Positions 52,790 through 60,626 of a stretch of 64,000 bases of DNA are shown in pieces. The DNA comes from Virgibacillus doumboii. Lineage in GTDB: Bacteria > Bacillota > Bacilli > Bacillales > Amphibacillaceae. Each line of letters opens with the position of its first letter. Position 1 is the first letter of the stretch. Location of the stretch: positions 2,604,001-2,668,000 of the forward strand of contig NZ_CADCWQ010000001.1 in NCBI RefSeq assembly GCF_902806455.1, given 5' to 3'. The position numbers and the translations under genes are program-made. A model generated the notes under the pieces. It did not search any database and had not been told where the DNA came from. It was given only the letters and a program-made list of their open reading frames with translations.

Positions 52790-53221
52790 TCACAACATAA
52801 AAATAACCACTAAAAGTCCTAATGACGTCCAAACAAAAGAATAGCCAATTTTATTTTCATTGGAAATAGTATCCTTTTTCGCTTTATGTATAAGTGCTAA
52901 AACAGCCGCATTTATTAAAAATGAAACATAGTAAATTAATACATATATAACCCAACGATTGCTCTGCGTTATTTCGCTTAGTGGTCCTGCCAGAAAAAAA
53001 ATAAAAACTACAACCAAAGATAAAATAATTATAACAGGCATAATAATATACATTTTATCCCATAATCTGTGCCTTAGAAATGTGTCACTTTTCTTCGTTT
53101 GAAAGTACATCACTAAACTAAGTAAACCAATTATTACTACCACGAATAAAGATGTCATCAACACCGACGTATTTATTACATCAGATGAGGAAAATGGTAC
53201 TCCAATATCTGTCTTAAACAT
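52790..53221 (-). CDS. Multi-helix membrane protein, N-terminus uncertain
   Basis: From ATG 53221 it encodes 143 residues with about four helices (LFVVVIIGLLSLVMYF, IIMPVIIILSLVVVFIFFLA, VIYVLIYYVSFLINAAVLAL). The frame stays open upstream for a further 27 codons, adding a helix (WTAFQGIVIVLLIVLAFIAD), but has no ATG, GTG or TTG there. The upstream GGAGTG at about 53302 would fit a start only if the T7 run near 53290 had lost a base or if ATT is used. The gene may be intact with a rare start, or slightly damaged. Function unknown. Confidence 0.55.
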   Translation of the reverse strand: MFKTDIGVPFSSSDVINTSVLMTSLFVVVIIGLLSLVMYFQTKKSDTFLRHRLWDKMYIIMPVIIILSLVVVFIFFLAGPLSEITQSNRWVIYVLIYYVSFLINAAVLALIHKAKKDTISNENKIGYSFVWTSLGLLVVIFML

Positions 53222-53350
53222 ATCTGCTATAAACGCAAGAACTATCAGCAGAACAATTACAATACCTTGAAATGCTGTCCAACGTGAAAAAAATATAATG
53301 TATCACTCCGTTTAAATCAATAATTTCGTTAAGTAACCCTGGCTTTTCTC

Positions 53351-53400
53351 GCAAGACAGAGCGCTACCTTTGTTTCTGATAAGCGCCCGATAACGGAACA
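53351..53400 (-). repeat. GCGCCC hairpin repeat, copy 6
   Basis: Stem GCGCT...AGCGC within GAGCGCTACC...TGATAAGCGCCCG, ending GATAACGGAACA. It lies 15 bases before the stop of the ATPase gene. Confidence 0.8.
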
Positions 53401-53414
53401 ATCAACTAACCGCC

Positions 53415-54171
53415 TTATTGAAATAAATGATGTAATAATCGATCCTTATCTTCAAAAAATTGCTTCATTAAATTGAAGTGGTCTGTCCTTTCTAATTCTG
53501 TCTCGTTCATTCCTTCTTCACTAAGCTGAATAATTTTAGAATTTGGATAAGCCATGATTATTGGTGAGTGGGTAGATATTATGAACTGAGAACCTTCATT
53601 AACAAGTTCATGAATTCGAGTGAGCATAGACATTTGTCTTAAAGGTGATAAGGCTGCTTCTGGTTCATCTAGGATATATAACCCATTACCCTGAAAACGA
53701 TTGGTAAATGCTGCGAAAAAGGATTCTCCATGAGATTGTTTATGTAGTGATTTTCCACCAAATGATTCTACAATCTTAGGACCAAAAGACGGGGCTTGAT
53801 CTAATTCTTCAATATTTGTAGCTAAATTGTAAAATGTTTCAGCCCTAAAGAAAAAATTATCTTTTGCCTTATAAACACCTTTAGACAAGCGCAAATAATG
53901 CTCTAAAATGGAATGGGAATCATAATTGGAAAAATTAAAATTCAAGGTGCCTCCTTCGGGGTTGAAGCCAAACTTTATGGCAATACCTTCTAGCAAAGTA
54001 GATTTTCCCATACCGTTTTCTCCAATAATATAAGTAACATTAGGATGAAAAAATAATTCCGTGAAATTCCTGATAACAGGTAAATTAAAAGGAAAAGACT
54101 CATACGAGAGTATATTTTCCGATTTTTAGATCGAGACTTCTGATATACTGAGTATCGTGATTTAATTTCAC
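53415..54171 (-). pseudogene. AAA-family ATPase gene with N-terminal frameshift
   Basis: Translation likely began at GTG 54171 (AAAGGGGGCC upstream) with MKLNHDTQYIRSLDLK, a typical start of AAA_21/RecF-like small ATPases. That frame stops at about 54106 (KIGKYTLV*). The matching continuation, NILSYESFPFNLPVIRNFTE then the P-loop GENGMGKSTLLEG, is in the next frame, reaching the stop at 53415 through GGKSLHKQSHGESFFA, Walker B GLYILDEPEAALSP and STHSPI. A single-base indel in the AAAAATCGGAAAA tract explains it. An intact protein would be about 252 residues. A shortened product from ATG 54011 would lack the first half of the P-loop. Confidence 0.8.
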
Positions 54172-54175
54172 TAAA

Positions 54176-54226
54176 AGGCCCCCTTTCCAGTTATTCTTAT
54201 TCCCGACTAGCGCCCTATTGTTTAAA
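54176..54226 (-). repeat. GCGCCC hairpin repeat, copy 7
   Basis: AAGGCCCCCTTTCC, TTATTCTTATTCCCGACTAG and CGCCCTATTGTTTAAA match the family. It ends 7 bases before the stop of the next lipoprotein gene. Confidence 0.75.
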
Positions 54227-54232
54227 TATTTA

Positions 54233-54562
54233 TCACTTTTTACTGACAATGATTTTATTGGCGACCATTTTGTTATCTGGGTTATTGCTCCACTCACCTT
54301 TTACCCAAATTTGTACCTTTTGATCGACTTTTAGTTTTGAAAATTCTTTTATGACTCCCTTAATCTTGGTCTGGTCATCAACAAAAACCTCATATACTGG
54401 ATATGATGCTTCAGGATCAACATCATCTGTCCCAACGGTAATGCTAGATTTTTTTACCTCAAGAATGACACCTTGAAAATCCTCCTCGTCTCCTCCATTA
54501 CTGCATCCTGCCATTACCATTGAGAAAATAAAAATGAAGACAAGGTTAGATACCTTTTTCAT
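54233..54562 (-). CDS. Lipoprotein, DUF3221-like
   Basis: A 109-residue lipoprotein with lipobox MAGC at about residues 17-20. The mature part looks like an OB-type small domain (FQGVILEVKKSSITVGTDD, KLKVDQKVQIWVKGEWS) as in DUF3221/YobA-type proteins. ATG 54562 follows AAGGTGGTCTTT; an in-frame GTG three codons earlier overlaps that site and is unlikely. Confidence 0.7.
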   Translation of the reverse strand: MKKVSNLVFIFIFSMVMAGCSNGGDEEDFQGVILEVKKSSITVGTDDVDPEASYPVYEVFVDDQTKIKGVIKEFSKLKVDQKVQIWVKGEWSNNPDNKMVANKIIVSKK

Positions 54563-54630
54563 AAAGACCACCTTCTTTATTACTTAGACGCATAAAATCT
54601 TTCATGGGTTTCAGTTATAATGAGGTCTAT

Positions 54631-54696
54631 CTTCCGCAAAATGGCCCCTATATGCGATAATGGCGCGATCCTTACTAGATAATTGCCCCCGTTTAA
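54631..54696 (-). repeat. GCGCCC hairpin repeat, copy 8
   Basis: CTTCCGCAAAATGGCCCCTATAT is the left end, GGCGCGATCC the left arm and AATTGCCCCCGTTTAATGA the right end. It ends 4 bases before the next stop codon. Confidence 0.75.
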
Positions 54697-54699
54697 TGA

Positions 54700-55326
54700 T
54701 TAGTACAAGCTAAAACTTTCATCTGTTACTTTCTCATACCCTTTAAGTAGGTCTATCCAATAATCATCAGTAATTCCTTTCTTTTGATAATAATCAAAGA
54801 AATCTTGTGGCTGACCTGGTTGCTCTTTAGATTCCTCTTTTGTTGTGAACTTTAAAGTTTCATTGACAACCATACTGTATTTTTTCATTAACTTTTCCAT
54901 TTTCTCCAATGATGTAATTTGTTCATCTGTCAATTTTATTTCATCATATTCAAAATCTAACTCGTCGAAAAAATGCCTATAATCCTTGTTAACAGAGAGA
55001 ACAATATCTTCGTTATAATTTTGCAACCGACCAATGGAGTTTCCCATATAACTAATATCTTGTGTATCGAATGCAATGTGATAGAAGCCTTGTTCTAATT
55101 CACCAGCTTGTGAACTCGTAATTTTACCACTTTTTAATACTTCTTCTAATATGCCTAAATTGTAATTTGAATAACTTGAAATATGGGCAATTTTATCAAC
55201 CAATTCATCAGAAAGATAATTTTCATAAGTATCATTTTCTTTTTCAGTAAGTATCCATAAAGTGAAAAAAACGAGAAAACCAATTCCCAATATTACATAA
55301 ATAACTTTTTGTTGCTTTAGTTTCAC
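54700..55326 (-). CDS. Membrane-anchored protein of unknown function
   Basis: A 208-residue protein with an N-terminal helix (VIYVILGIGFLVFFTLWIL) and a helical, acidic extracellular part. I recognise no family. The start is GTG at 55326 behind GGAGGGGTTAC. It lies between two copies of the hairpin repeat. Confidence 0.7.
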   Translation of the reverse strand: MKLKQQKVIYVILGIGFLVFFTLWILTEKENDTYENYLSDELVDKIAHISSYSNYNLGILEEVLKSGKITSSQAGELEQGFYHIAFDTQDISYMGNSIGRLQNYNEDIVLSVNKDYRHFFDELDFEYDEIKLTDEQITSLEKMEKLMKKYSMVVNETLKFTTKEESKEQPGQPQDFFDYYQKKGITDDYWIDLLKGYEKVTDESFSLY

Positions 55327-55385
55327 GTAACCCCTCCATTTTAAAGGCCAATTTTCCCATTAGATTAAATATAACCTCCGAACGT

Positions 55386-55456
55386 TGTTCAATTAAATGG
55401 CCGATAAAGCAATAGTGGGCGCATTTCTTTATTCCGTGAAAGCGCCCTATTACGGA
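55386..55456 (-). repeat. GCGCCC hairpin repeat, copy 9
   Basis: Left end GTTCAATTAAATGGCCGATAA; strong stem GGGCGC-A-TTTC with GAAA-GCGCCC around TTTATTCCGT; right end CCCTATTACGGAA. Confidence 0.9.
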
Positions 55457-55498
55457 AAATAGAAAAACATTCATCTATTCCGAAAAAGCCTGTATAAA

Positions 55499-55539
55499 AA
55501 ATAAACGCCTCTTTTTAAAAGCAAAGAAGGCGTTTATTT
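55499..55539 (-). terminator. Terminator of the toxin-antitoxin operon
   Basis: AAATAAACGCC pairs with GGCGTTTATTT (11 bp) with an 18-base loop. It overlaps the ancestral end of the toxin gene. Confidence 0.8.
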
Positions 55540-55568
55540 CTTATAAATATCTCCGCGGCTGCCAATTT

Positions 55569-55793
55569 TCAAAAAAGCACAATAAGATGACCTTGATTGA
55601 CTTCAAAAATGATACGGAAGTCGCCAACACGCTTCCGGAACGTGCTCGTATAACCTTTCATCCGTGCCACGCTTGTATCTGCAAAAGGATTTTCTACTAA
55701 TTCCGTCAAGGCGTCCATTATTCGCTTTCGATTTGGTTTATCCAACTTTTTAAGGTACTTGGCCGCTTGTTTATCAATCCTCAGCTCATACAT
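55569..55793 (-). CDS. RelE/ParE-family toxin with frameshifted C-terminus
   Basis: A 74-residue RelE/ParE fold protein (YELRIDKQAAKYLKKLDKPN, ENPFADTSVARMKGYTSTFR, KRVGDFRIIFEV). The frame ends at HLIVLF*. Adding one T to the T6 run after GTGC restores FLKIGSRGDIYKK and a stop at 55534, the conserved RelE tail with its functional Arg and Tyr. So the toxin seems disabled by a one-base deletion, or the run is a sequencing error. The ATG at 55793 overlaps the antitoxin by 8 bases. Confidence 0.8.
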   Translation of the reverse strand: MYELRIDKQAAKYLKKLDKPNRKRIMDALTELVENPFADTSVARMKGYTSTFRKRVGDFRIIFEVNQGHLIVLF

Positions 55794-55998
55794 CACAAGT
55801 TTCCTTTAATAGTTCATCCAGTGTAACATATTCTCCGTCTTTGACCCGCCCACGAGCTTCGTCCACTTCCCTTTTTGTCTCATCGTTCAATTCCAATTCC
55901 TCTTCATCAAATAATTGACGGAAAAAGTCACTCATTCGGGGCAATTTTTCTTCTGGTAATTCGTCCACCAATCGGTGTAATTCTTTCCTGTCGATCAT
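55786..55998 (-). CDS. Antitoxin of the RelE/ParE-type pair
   Basis: A 70-residue acidic, helical protein (DRKELHRLVDELPEEKLPRM, EVDEARGRVKDGEYVTLDEL), as usual for antitoxins paired with RelE-type toxins. It comes first and overlaps the toxin gene, the classic order. AAGGATGGTGATTAGCT precedes the ATG. The C-terminus would bind and cover the toxin. Confidence 0.8.
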   Translation of the reverse strand: MIDRKELHRLVDELPEEKLPRMSDFFRQLFDEEELELNDETKREVDEARGRVKDGEYVTLDELLKETCDV

Positions 55999-56079
55999 AG
56001 CTAATCACCATCCTTTATTTATTATATCATGTTTAAAGGAAAGCTGTTCAGATTTTCTAATTCCAGCGGGCAAAGCCCA

Positions 56080-56121
56080 AGGGACCATCCTTTATCCAAG
56101 AATTGCGCCCGATTGTTGCAC
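56080..56121 (-). repeat. GCGCCC hairpin repeat, copy 10
   Basis: GGGACCATCCTTTATCCAAGAATTGCGCCCGATTGTTG shows the right half; the left half is altered. It lies 44 bases past the stop of the DinB gene. Confidence 0.75.
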
Positions 56122-56164
56122 TATAATTCACTTAAATTTACCTCTATCACATGGCGTATAACAC

Positions 56165-56671
56165 TTATTTTTTCAATTCCTCACCTTTTTCTTTCAAAAA
56201 CCCATCAATTTGTTGCTTATGATGACTGTCATGCCATATAAACCCCGCTATATAATTAAAAATTGAATGCGGATAGCCTGAATACTGATCAACTTCTTCC
56301 CCATTCAGTGAAAATGTAGCAAAAAAGTCTTCCTCATTCTTTTTCCTTAAATCAAATACAAGCTGCGTTCTTTCTTCCAATTGTTTACCAAGTAAATGTT
56401 GTTGAGAAACCCCGGATAATGCGTGATTTGCTGCTTGTTTGTTTAGTGTGTCAAAATCAATACTTTCAATAACAGCATTTAATTTCATTAGCGGCAACGT
56501 TTCTTCACGTATGTATTTATCCCAAAATGATATATGACTGATAATCTCAGCCGTAGACCATTTCCCTTCAGCAATTGGCTCAAAGAAAAGGGTTTCTTCC
56601 ATTAATTTTAAAGATTCCACATAGAAGTTGAAATTCTCAAAGTCATTTATTAGATCTTCTGTTGTGTACAT
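56165..56671 (-). CDS. DinB-family protein
   Basis: A 168-residue DinB-like four-helix protein with conserved STAEIISHISFWDKYIREET and a C-terminal histidine cluster GFIWHDSHHKQQ that suits a metal site. I chose the ATG at 56671 (GGAGTAATCATA before it) over an in-frame start 23 codons upstream. Substrate unknown. Confidence 0.8.
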   Translation of the reverse strand: MYTTEDLINDFENFNFYVESLKLMEETLFFEPIAEGKWSTAEIISHISFWDKYIREETLPLMKLNAVIESIDFDTLNKQAANHALSGVSQQHLLGKQLEERTQLVFDLRKKNEEDFFATFSLNGEEVDQYSGYPHSIFNYIAGFIWHDSHHKQQIDGFLKEKGEELKK

Positions 56672-56800
56672 TATGATTACTCCAATCCGATTATTAGCGG
56701 TCACCTTCTTGAGCTTATATTTATTTCTGTAATATATCATTATAACAGACCAAAAGTTTCAGCAGGTTTAACATCAAAATAAATTTCGATTTTCAGAACT

Positions 56801-56847
56801 ACAACAGACGGACGCGCTTATTCGATTAGCGCGCCCGTTAGTTCAAT
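56801..56847 (-). repeat. GCGCCC hairpin repeat, copy 11
   Basis: Stem ACGCGC...GCGCGC within GGACGCGCTTATTCGATTAGCGCGCCC; right end CGTTAGTTCAATA. It lies 36 bases past the next stop codon. Confidence 0.8.
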
Positions 56848-56882
56848 ATAATGGAGTAAGAATTAAAAAACCCCACATAACC

Positions 56883-57299
56883 TTACCCCTTTTGTTTAAT
56901 CTCTGATTGCATACGCATATCTAGTTTAAATGTTTCAGTATTACCATTCCACTCTACTGTCACTTCGACCTCCGTATTTTCAGTAACTTTTGCATTCGTT
57001 GAATCTGTTTTATCACTATCCCTGAGAGTACCATCTTCCGCTAATGTAACACCACTTCTACCAAAACTTCCAACACTATCGACACTATAGGTAATATCCC
57101 CAACGGATTCAACATCATCACCCTTATATTCAAGCACAAAATCCTGAGTTTCATAGTCATCACTAGTTTGAGTAACTTTTAAATTTGCTGACCATTTTTC
57201 TGTCTCTTCAGAAAAACTAAACATTTTGGAGTCGCTTACGCCGCAAGCTGCTAGCAATAGTAATAAACATACCAATAACACCGATATCTTTCTGTACAT
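56883..57299 (-). CDS. Lipoprotein of unknown function
   Basis: A 138-residue lipoprotein with lipobox LAAC at about residues 15-18 and a beta-rich mature domain (VTENTEVEVTVEWNGNTETF). I recognise no named family. The ATG at 57299 follows AAAGGGGGGGAAGAAT; an upstream in-frame ATG lies before that site. Confidence 0.75.
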   Translation of the reverse strand: MYRKISVLLVCLLLLLAACGVSDSKMFSFSEETEKWSANLKVTQTSDDYETQDFVLEYKGDDVESVGDITYSVDSVGSFGRSGVTLAEDGTLRDSDKTDSTNAKVTENTEVEVTVEWNGNTETFKLDMRMQSEIKQKG

Positions 57300-57430
57300 A
57301 TTCTTCCCCCCCTTTATTTCATTCATATTCCAACTTCATCTTCAACTCTTCTGTTAGTTAGTTTAAGTATATAATTTCACAAACCCATTCACATTTTAAC
57401 ATAAATATCCAATTTAAAAGGATGAATTCC

Positions 57431-57500
57431 TCCACAATCTGGCCCTTAAATTGAGTTTGGCACTAATACTTATTCCTGATTAGCGCCCTTTTCCGGAACA
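57431..57500 (-). repeat. GCGCCC hairpin repeat, copy 12
   Basis: Left end CCACAATCTGGCCCTTAAAT; stem GGC-A-CTAAT with ATTAG-C-GCC; right end CCCTTTTCCGGAACA. It lies between two divergent genes, not after a stop codon. The rest of 57300-57628 holds their promoter regions and no gene. Confidence 0.85.
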
Positions 57501-57628
57501 ATTTTTTACTTCGTTTTAATAGTGCCCCTCACTCTTCAAATCGTTTCTTTATACCTGTAATTCATTATAAAATCCGTATTAATGTGAATACTAAACTTAT
57601 CCTGACATGTTCTCAAGGAGGTTGCATA

Positions 57629-58654
57629 ATGAATGAAGTGAATGAAAGGAATATCCCCCTAACATCCGCAGAAATTGGTTCTCTTTGGACTGGGTATATG
57701 AATGACAGCATGTCGAAATGTATTTTGGGTTTTATGCTGGAGCACATTCAAGATGCAGATATAAAATCTGTTGTACAGCATGCCTATGATCTTTCGTCTA
57801 ACCATTTGGACACATTAACAGCTATTTTTGAAAATGAACAATTCACCATTCCAAATGGGTTTACCGAACAAGATGTGAATATGAACGCACCGTGGCTTTT
57901 TTCAGACATATTTTGTTTGGTGTATGTGAATCATATGGCGAAGGCGGGAATGTTAATGTACGGCGGTTTTGTTTCGATGAGTTACCGGGATGATGTATGT
58001 AACTACTTTGTACAGGCGTTAAATGAAACCAGTAACCTTTATAAACAATCACTCGAAACTGGTCTTTCCAAGGGGATAGTTTCCAGACACCCGTATATTG
58101 ACGTTCCCAAAGAAACAGACTATGTTGACAGTAAAAAGTATTTAAGTGGCTTAAACCCTTTCAATGATAAACGTCCATTAAATGCTGTTGAGATTTCTCA
58201 TTTGTATCAGAACGTCCTAACAAATTCAATAGGAATGCACTTATGCATTGCATTTGCTCAAACATCACCATCAAAAGATGTACAGAATTTCATGCTTCGT
58301 GGAAAAGACATCTCAAAAAAGCATTTGAAAATTTTTGCAGATACACTTATGAAAGATAATATTGAATCTGCACAGACGAATGTATATTTAAGTGACTCCA
58401 CAACTCAGACTTTTTCAGATAAATTAGTGATGTTTCACATGGATTTGCTTGTATCTACGGGAATGGGGAATTATTCTACTGCAGCATCTGCAAGCCAACG
58501 AAGTGATTTGATGATTAATTATGAGCGATTATCATTTGAAGTTGCTCGGCTTGCCAAAAGCGGAGCAGACATCATGATTAAACACAATTGGCTGGAACAA
58601 CCACCTGGAGTAAAGGATTCTAAAAAATTAGCGAAGAACAAACAAAAAGGATGA
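57629..58654 (+). CDS. DUF3231 family protein (two repeats)
   Basis: A 341-residue protein made of two DUF3231 units, about residues 1-165 (LTSAEIGSLWTGYMNDSMSK) and 180-330 (LNAVEISHLYQNVLTNSIGM), each a helical bundle resembling ferritin-like coat proteins. The family is common in spore-formers; role unknown. The ATG at 57629 follows CTCAAGGAGGTTGCATA, a strong site; an in-frame start 15 codons earlier has none. Confidence 0.88.
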   Translation: MNEVNERNIPLTSAEIGSLWTGYMNDSMSKCILGFMLEHIQDADIKSVVQHAYDLSSNHLDTLTAIFENEQFTIPNGFTEQDVNMNAPWLFSDIFCLVYVNHMAKAGMLMYGGFVSMSYRDDVCNYFVQALNETSNLYKQSLETGLSKGIVSRHPYIDVPKETDYVDSKKYLSGLNPFNDKRPLNAVEISHLYQNVLTNSIGMHLCIAFAQTSPSKDVQNFMLRGKDISKKHLKIFADTLMKDNIESAQTNVYLSDSTTQTFSDKLVMFHMDLLVSTGMGNYSTAASASQRSDLMINYERLSFEVARLAKSGADIMIKHNWLEQPPGVKDSKKLAKNKQKG

Positions 58655-58689
58655 ACTTAAAATGGAAAAATAAATAAGAAGGTGACATT

Positions 58690-58776
58690 ATGCGTTATGT
58701 TCCTATTCCTACGAATGCACAAAATAACCTTTTAGATCGATCACGGATAAATATCAAGGGAAAAGTTAGTATTTGA
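58690..58776 (+). CDS. 28-residue small ORF coupled to the next gene
   Basis: ATG 58690 follows AAGAAGGTGACATT. The peptide (MRYVPIPTNAQNNLLDRSRI...) has no helix-forming hydrophobic part. Its stop overlaps the TTG start of the next gene (ATTTGA), so it may couple translation. It has a good ribosome site but no recognised family. Confidence 0.45.
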   Translation: MRYVPIPTNAQNNLLDRSRINIKGKVSI

Positions 58777-59228
58777 AAGCGGTTGAATCCCTATTATGGA
58801 GCATCGCATTACCGGGATTTGGTCAATTATTAAATAAAATGTATATCAAAGGATTTGTATTTATTTTATTAGAGTTTTTGATTAATGTACTGGGAAATTT
58901 TAACGAAGTTATTATTTTAAGTTTTCAGGGGAACGTGGAAATGGCAGTTGAACAGGCAAATTATCAGTGGCTTATGTTTTATCCATGTTTATACTTTTTT
59001 GCGATGTGGGATGCGTATAAGGATGCAGGTGGAGGAAAAGAGCCTTATGCCTTTTTACCATTTGTTTTTTCAGCTTATTTTGTGACGGTGGGAACGATCT
59101 ATTCATCAAAAATAACGTTATTCGGTCAATTATTAGGAGTTATTTGGCTTCCAATGTTGAGCGTACTCCCGGGATTATTTGTAGGATTATTATTAAAAAG
59201 ATACTTACAAAAAAAGCTGACCTTATGA
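58773..59228 (+). CDS. Five-helix membrane protein of unknown function
   Basis: A 151-residue protein with about five hydrophobic segments (GFVFILLEFLINVLGNF, YPCLYFFAMWDAYKDAG, FLPFVFSAYFVTVGTIY, LLGVIWLPMLSVLPGLFVGL). The N-terminal ESLLWSIALPGFGQLLNKMY recalls membrane proteins found in many Bacillus genomes. The start is TTG 58773, with AAGGGAAAAGTTAGTA upstream. It probably shares a transcript with the DUF3231 gene. Confidence 0.7.
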   Translation: MKAVESLLWSIALPGFGQLLNKMYIKGFVFILLEFLINVLGNFNEVIILSFQGNVEMAVEQANYQWLMFYPCLYFFAMWDAYKDAGGGKEPYAFLPFVFSAYFVTVGTIYSSKITLFGQLLGVIWLPMLSVLPGLFVGLLLKRYLQKKLTL

Positions 59229-59325
59229 TCAGCTTTTTTCCGCGGAAATGTTTAACACAAATAAACTTATTTTCTCTTAATTATAATCCAAATATCGGAA
59301 AATTAGTAACAATTAAGTTGTTCTT

Positions 59326-59400
59326 TTATTCAACAAAATGGCCCTATAGATCAATAAAGAGCGCAATTCTTATTCCAAAATTGCGCCCGATAATGGAACA
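59326..59400 (-). repeat. GCGCCC hairpin repeat, copy 13
   Basis: Left end ATTCAACAAAATGGCCCTATA; perfect stem GCGCAATT with AATTGCGC around CTTATTCCAA; right end CCCGATAATGGAACA. It lies 27 bases past the stop of the DinB gene. Confidence 0.92.
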
Positions 59401-59426
59401 ACTGTAAAGCTAATGATGAAGCTTTT

Positions 59427-59921
59427 TTAAAGGCTTCGTTTCCCTGGCCATGCTCCTTGCATTTTACTAAGGAATACAATTTGCCCAATATGATATGCGT
59501 CGTGCATTGCTAAACTCTTCAGTTCAAGCACTAATGAATTATCTTCTCCTGGGATCTGTCTATACAAATCTTCATGTTCTGATCTTGCTAGTATTTTTCC
59601 AAGCTCACGATGAACATAAAAGTATTCTTGTTTTGTTTTATTCCAATTTTCTAATGTCTCAGTTGGTAATCGAAATGTATCTTCATTTACTTCTGCCTGG
59701 GGTTCATTCTCTGTTTCACCAAGAAATCGCATCAGATATCTCTTTTCATAGAAAAGTAAATGACAAACTAATTCCCAAATGGAATTCATTTCCCCGTCAG
59801 CTGGTTTCCAGATGGCCTGTTCAAACGTAATATCCTCTAGCACTTTTTCAAGCGGTGGAAACCAGTCTTGTTCATCTAAGCAGCTTGCCCATTGTTGTAA
59901 CAAAAGTGTCTTTACATCCAT
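59427..59921 (-). CDS. DinB-family protein
   Basis: A 164-residue DinB-superfamily protein. Possible metal-ligand His residues are in ELVCHLLFYEKRYLMRF and SLAMHDAYHIGQIVFLSKMQ. It is a close paralogue of the next gene (shared ending AMHDxYHIGQIxxLxKxQG). ATG 59921 follows AGGGAATAGAAA. Likely cotranscribed with that gene, 60 bases apart. Confidence 0.82.
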   Translation of the reverse strand: MDVKTLLLQQWASCLDEQDWFPPLEKVLEDITFEQAIWKPADGEMNSIWELVCHLLFYEKRYLMRFLGETENEPQAEVNEDTFRLPTETLENWNKTKQEYFYVHRELGKILARSEHEDLYRQIPGEDNSLVLELKSLAMHDAYHIGQIVFLSKMQGAWPGKRSL

Positions 59922-59981
59922 TTTCTATTCCCTCCAATTGAATCCGCTTTAATAAATAATCCCCCAATGATCTTCAATCAG

Positions 59982-60437
59982 TTACCTTGTGATCCCCTGA
60001 AGCTTCCGAATGTATAGGATTTGTCCTATATGATATGAATCATGCATTGCTATATCCTCACCTAGAACTACCTTAAGTGAAGTTCTTTCATCACCTGCTA
60101 GTTCATCAAACCGGGAATCATCTAATTGTGAGACAGTCTCCTGCATTTCCCTAAAAAGCGAATAAATTTGTTCAATTGTTTTCTGCCAAACTGCATCACT
60201 CGTGTCTTCGGGCATTTCAAAGGTAGCATCATTATCAACATTTGTTTCAGATTGGGCTTTTCCTTGGAATTGATTAAGCATGCGTGAATTCCAAAAAATC
60301 AGATGGTTTACTATTTGCCAGATGGAATGTCCCTCTTTCGCTGGTTGCCAGGATGCTTGTTCAGCTGTCAAACCTTTAATGGCATCCATTTCTTGTGATC
60401 GACGGTCAAATAACGAAAGGATCATCTCTTTTGTCAT
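59982..60437 (-). CDS. DinB-family protein, paralogue of the adjacent gene
   Basis: A 151-residue DinB-superfamily protein with IWQIVNHLIFWNSRMLNQFQ and the C-terminal AMHDSYHIGQILYIRKLQG metal motif. It and the preceding entry look like a tandem duplication. GAGGAGTGATTAG precedes the ATG. Function unknown. Confidence 0.82.
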   Translation of the reverse strand: MTKEMILSLFDRRSQEMDAIKGLTAEQASWQPAKEGHSIWQIVNHLIFWNSRMLNQFQGKAQSETNVDNDATFEMPEDTSDAVWQKTIEQIYSLFREMQETVSQLDDSRFDELAGDERTSLKVVLGEDIAMHDSYHIGQILYIRKLQGITR

Positions 60438-60626
60438 CTAATCACTCCTCAATTTTAAATCAATATTTCCTATTTTAATTAATTCTACTTGATCTTTTAA
60501 ACTCCTGCTTATTCCGTTAAATCAATTCAGGAAGGACGTTTTTATGCTTTGTCCCAAGATTTTACATTGGTGAAGTGATCTTTCCTGTTAAAGATAAATA
60601 AGTAGCTAACAAGATTACTACAGCTA

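Noticed and set aside
50202..55998. All broken genes are sequencing errors
   Set aside because: The homopolymer cases (toxin, 53290 T-run, ATPase A-tract) could be errors, but the 56-bp duplication, the nonsense codon and the repeat-made gene end cannot; the first 50 kb shows no such damage.
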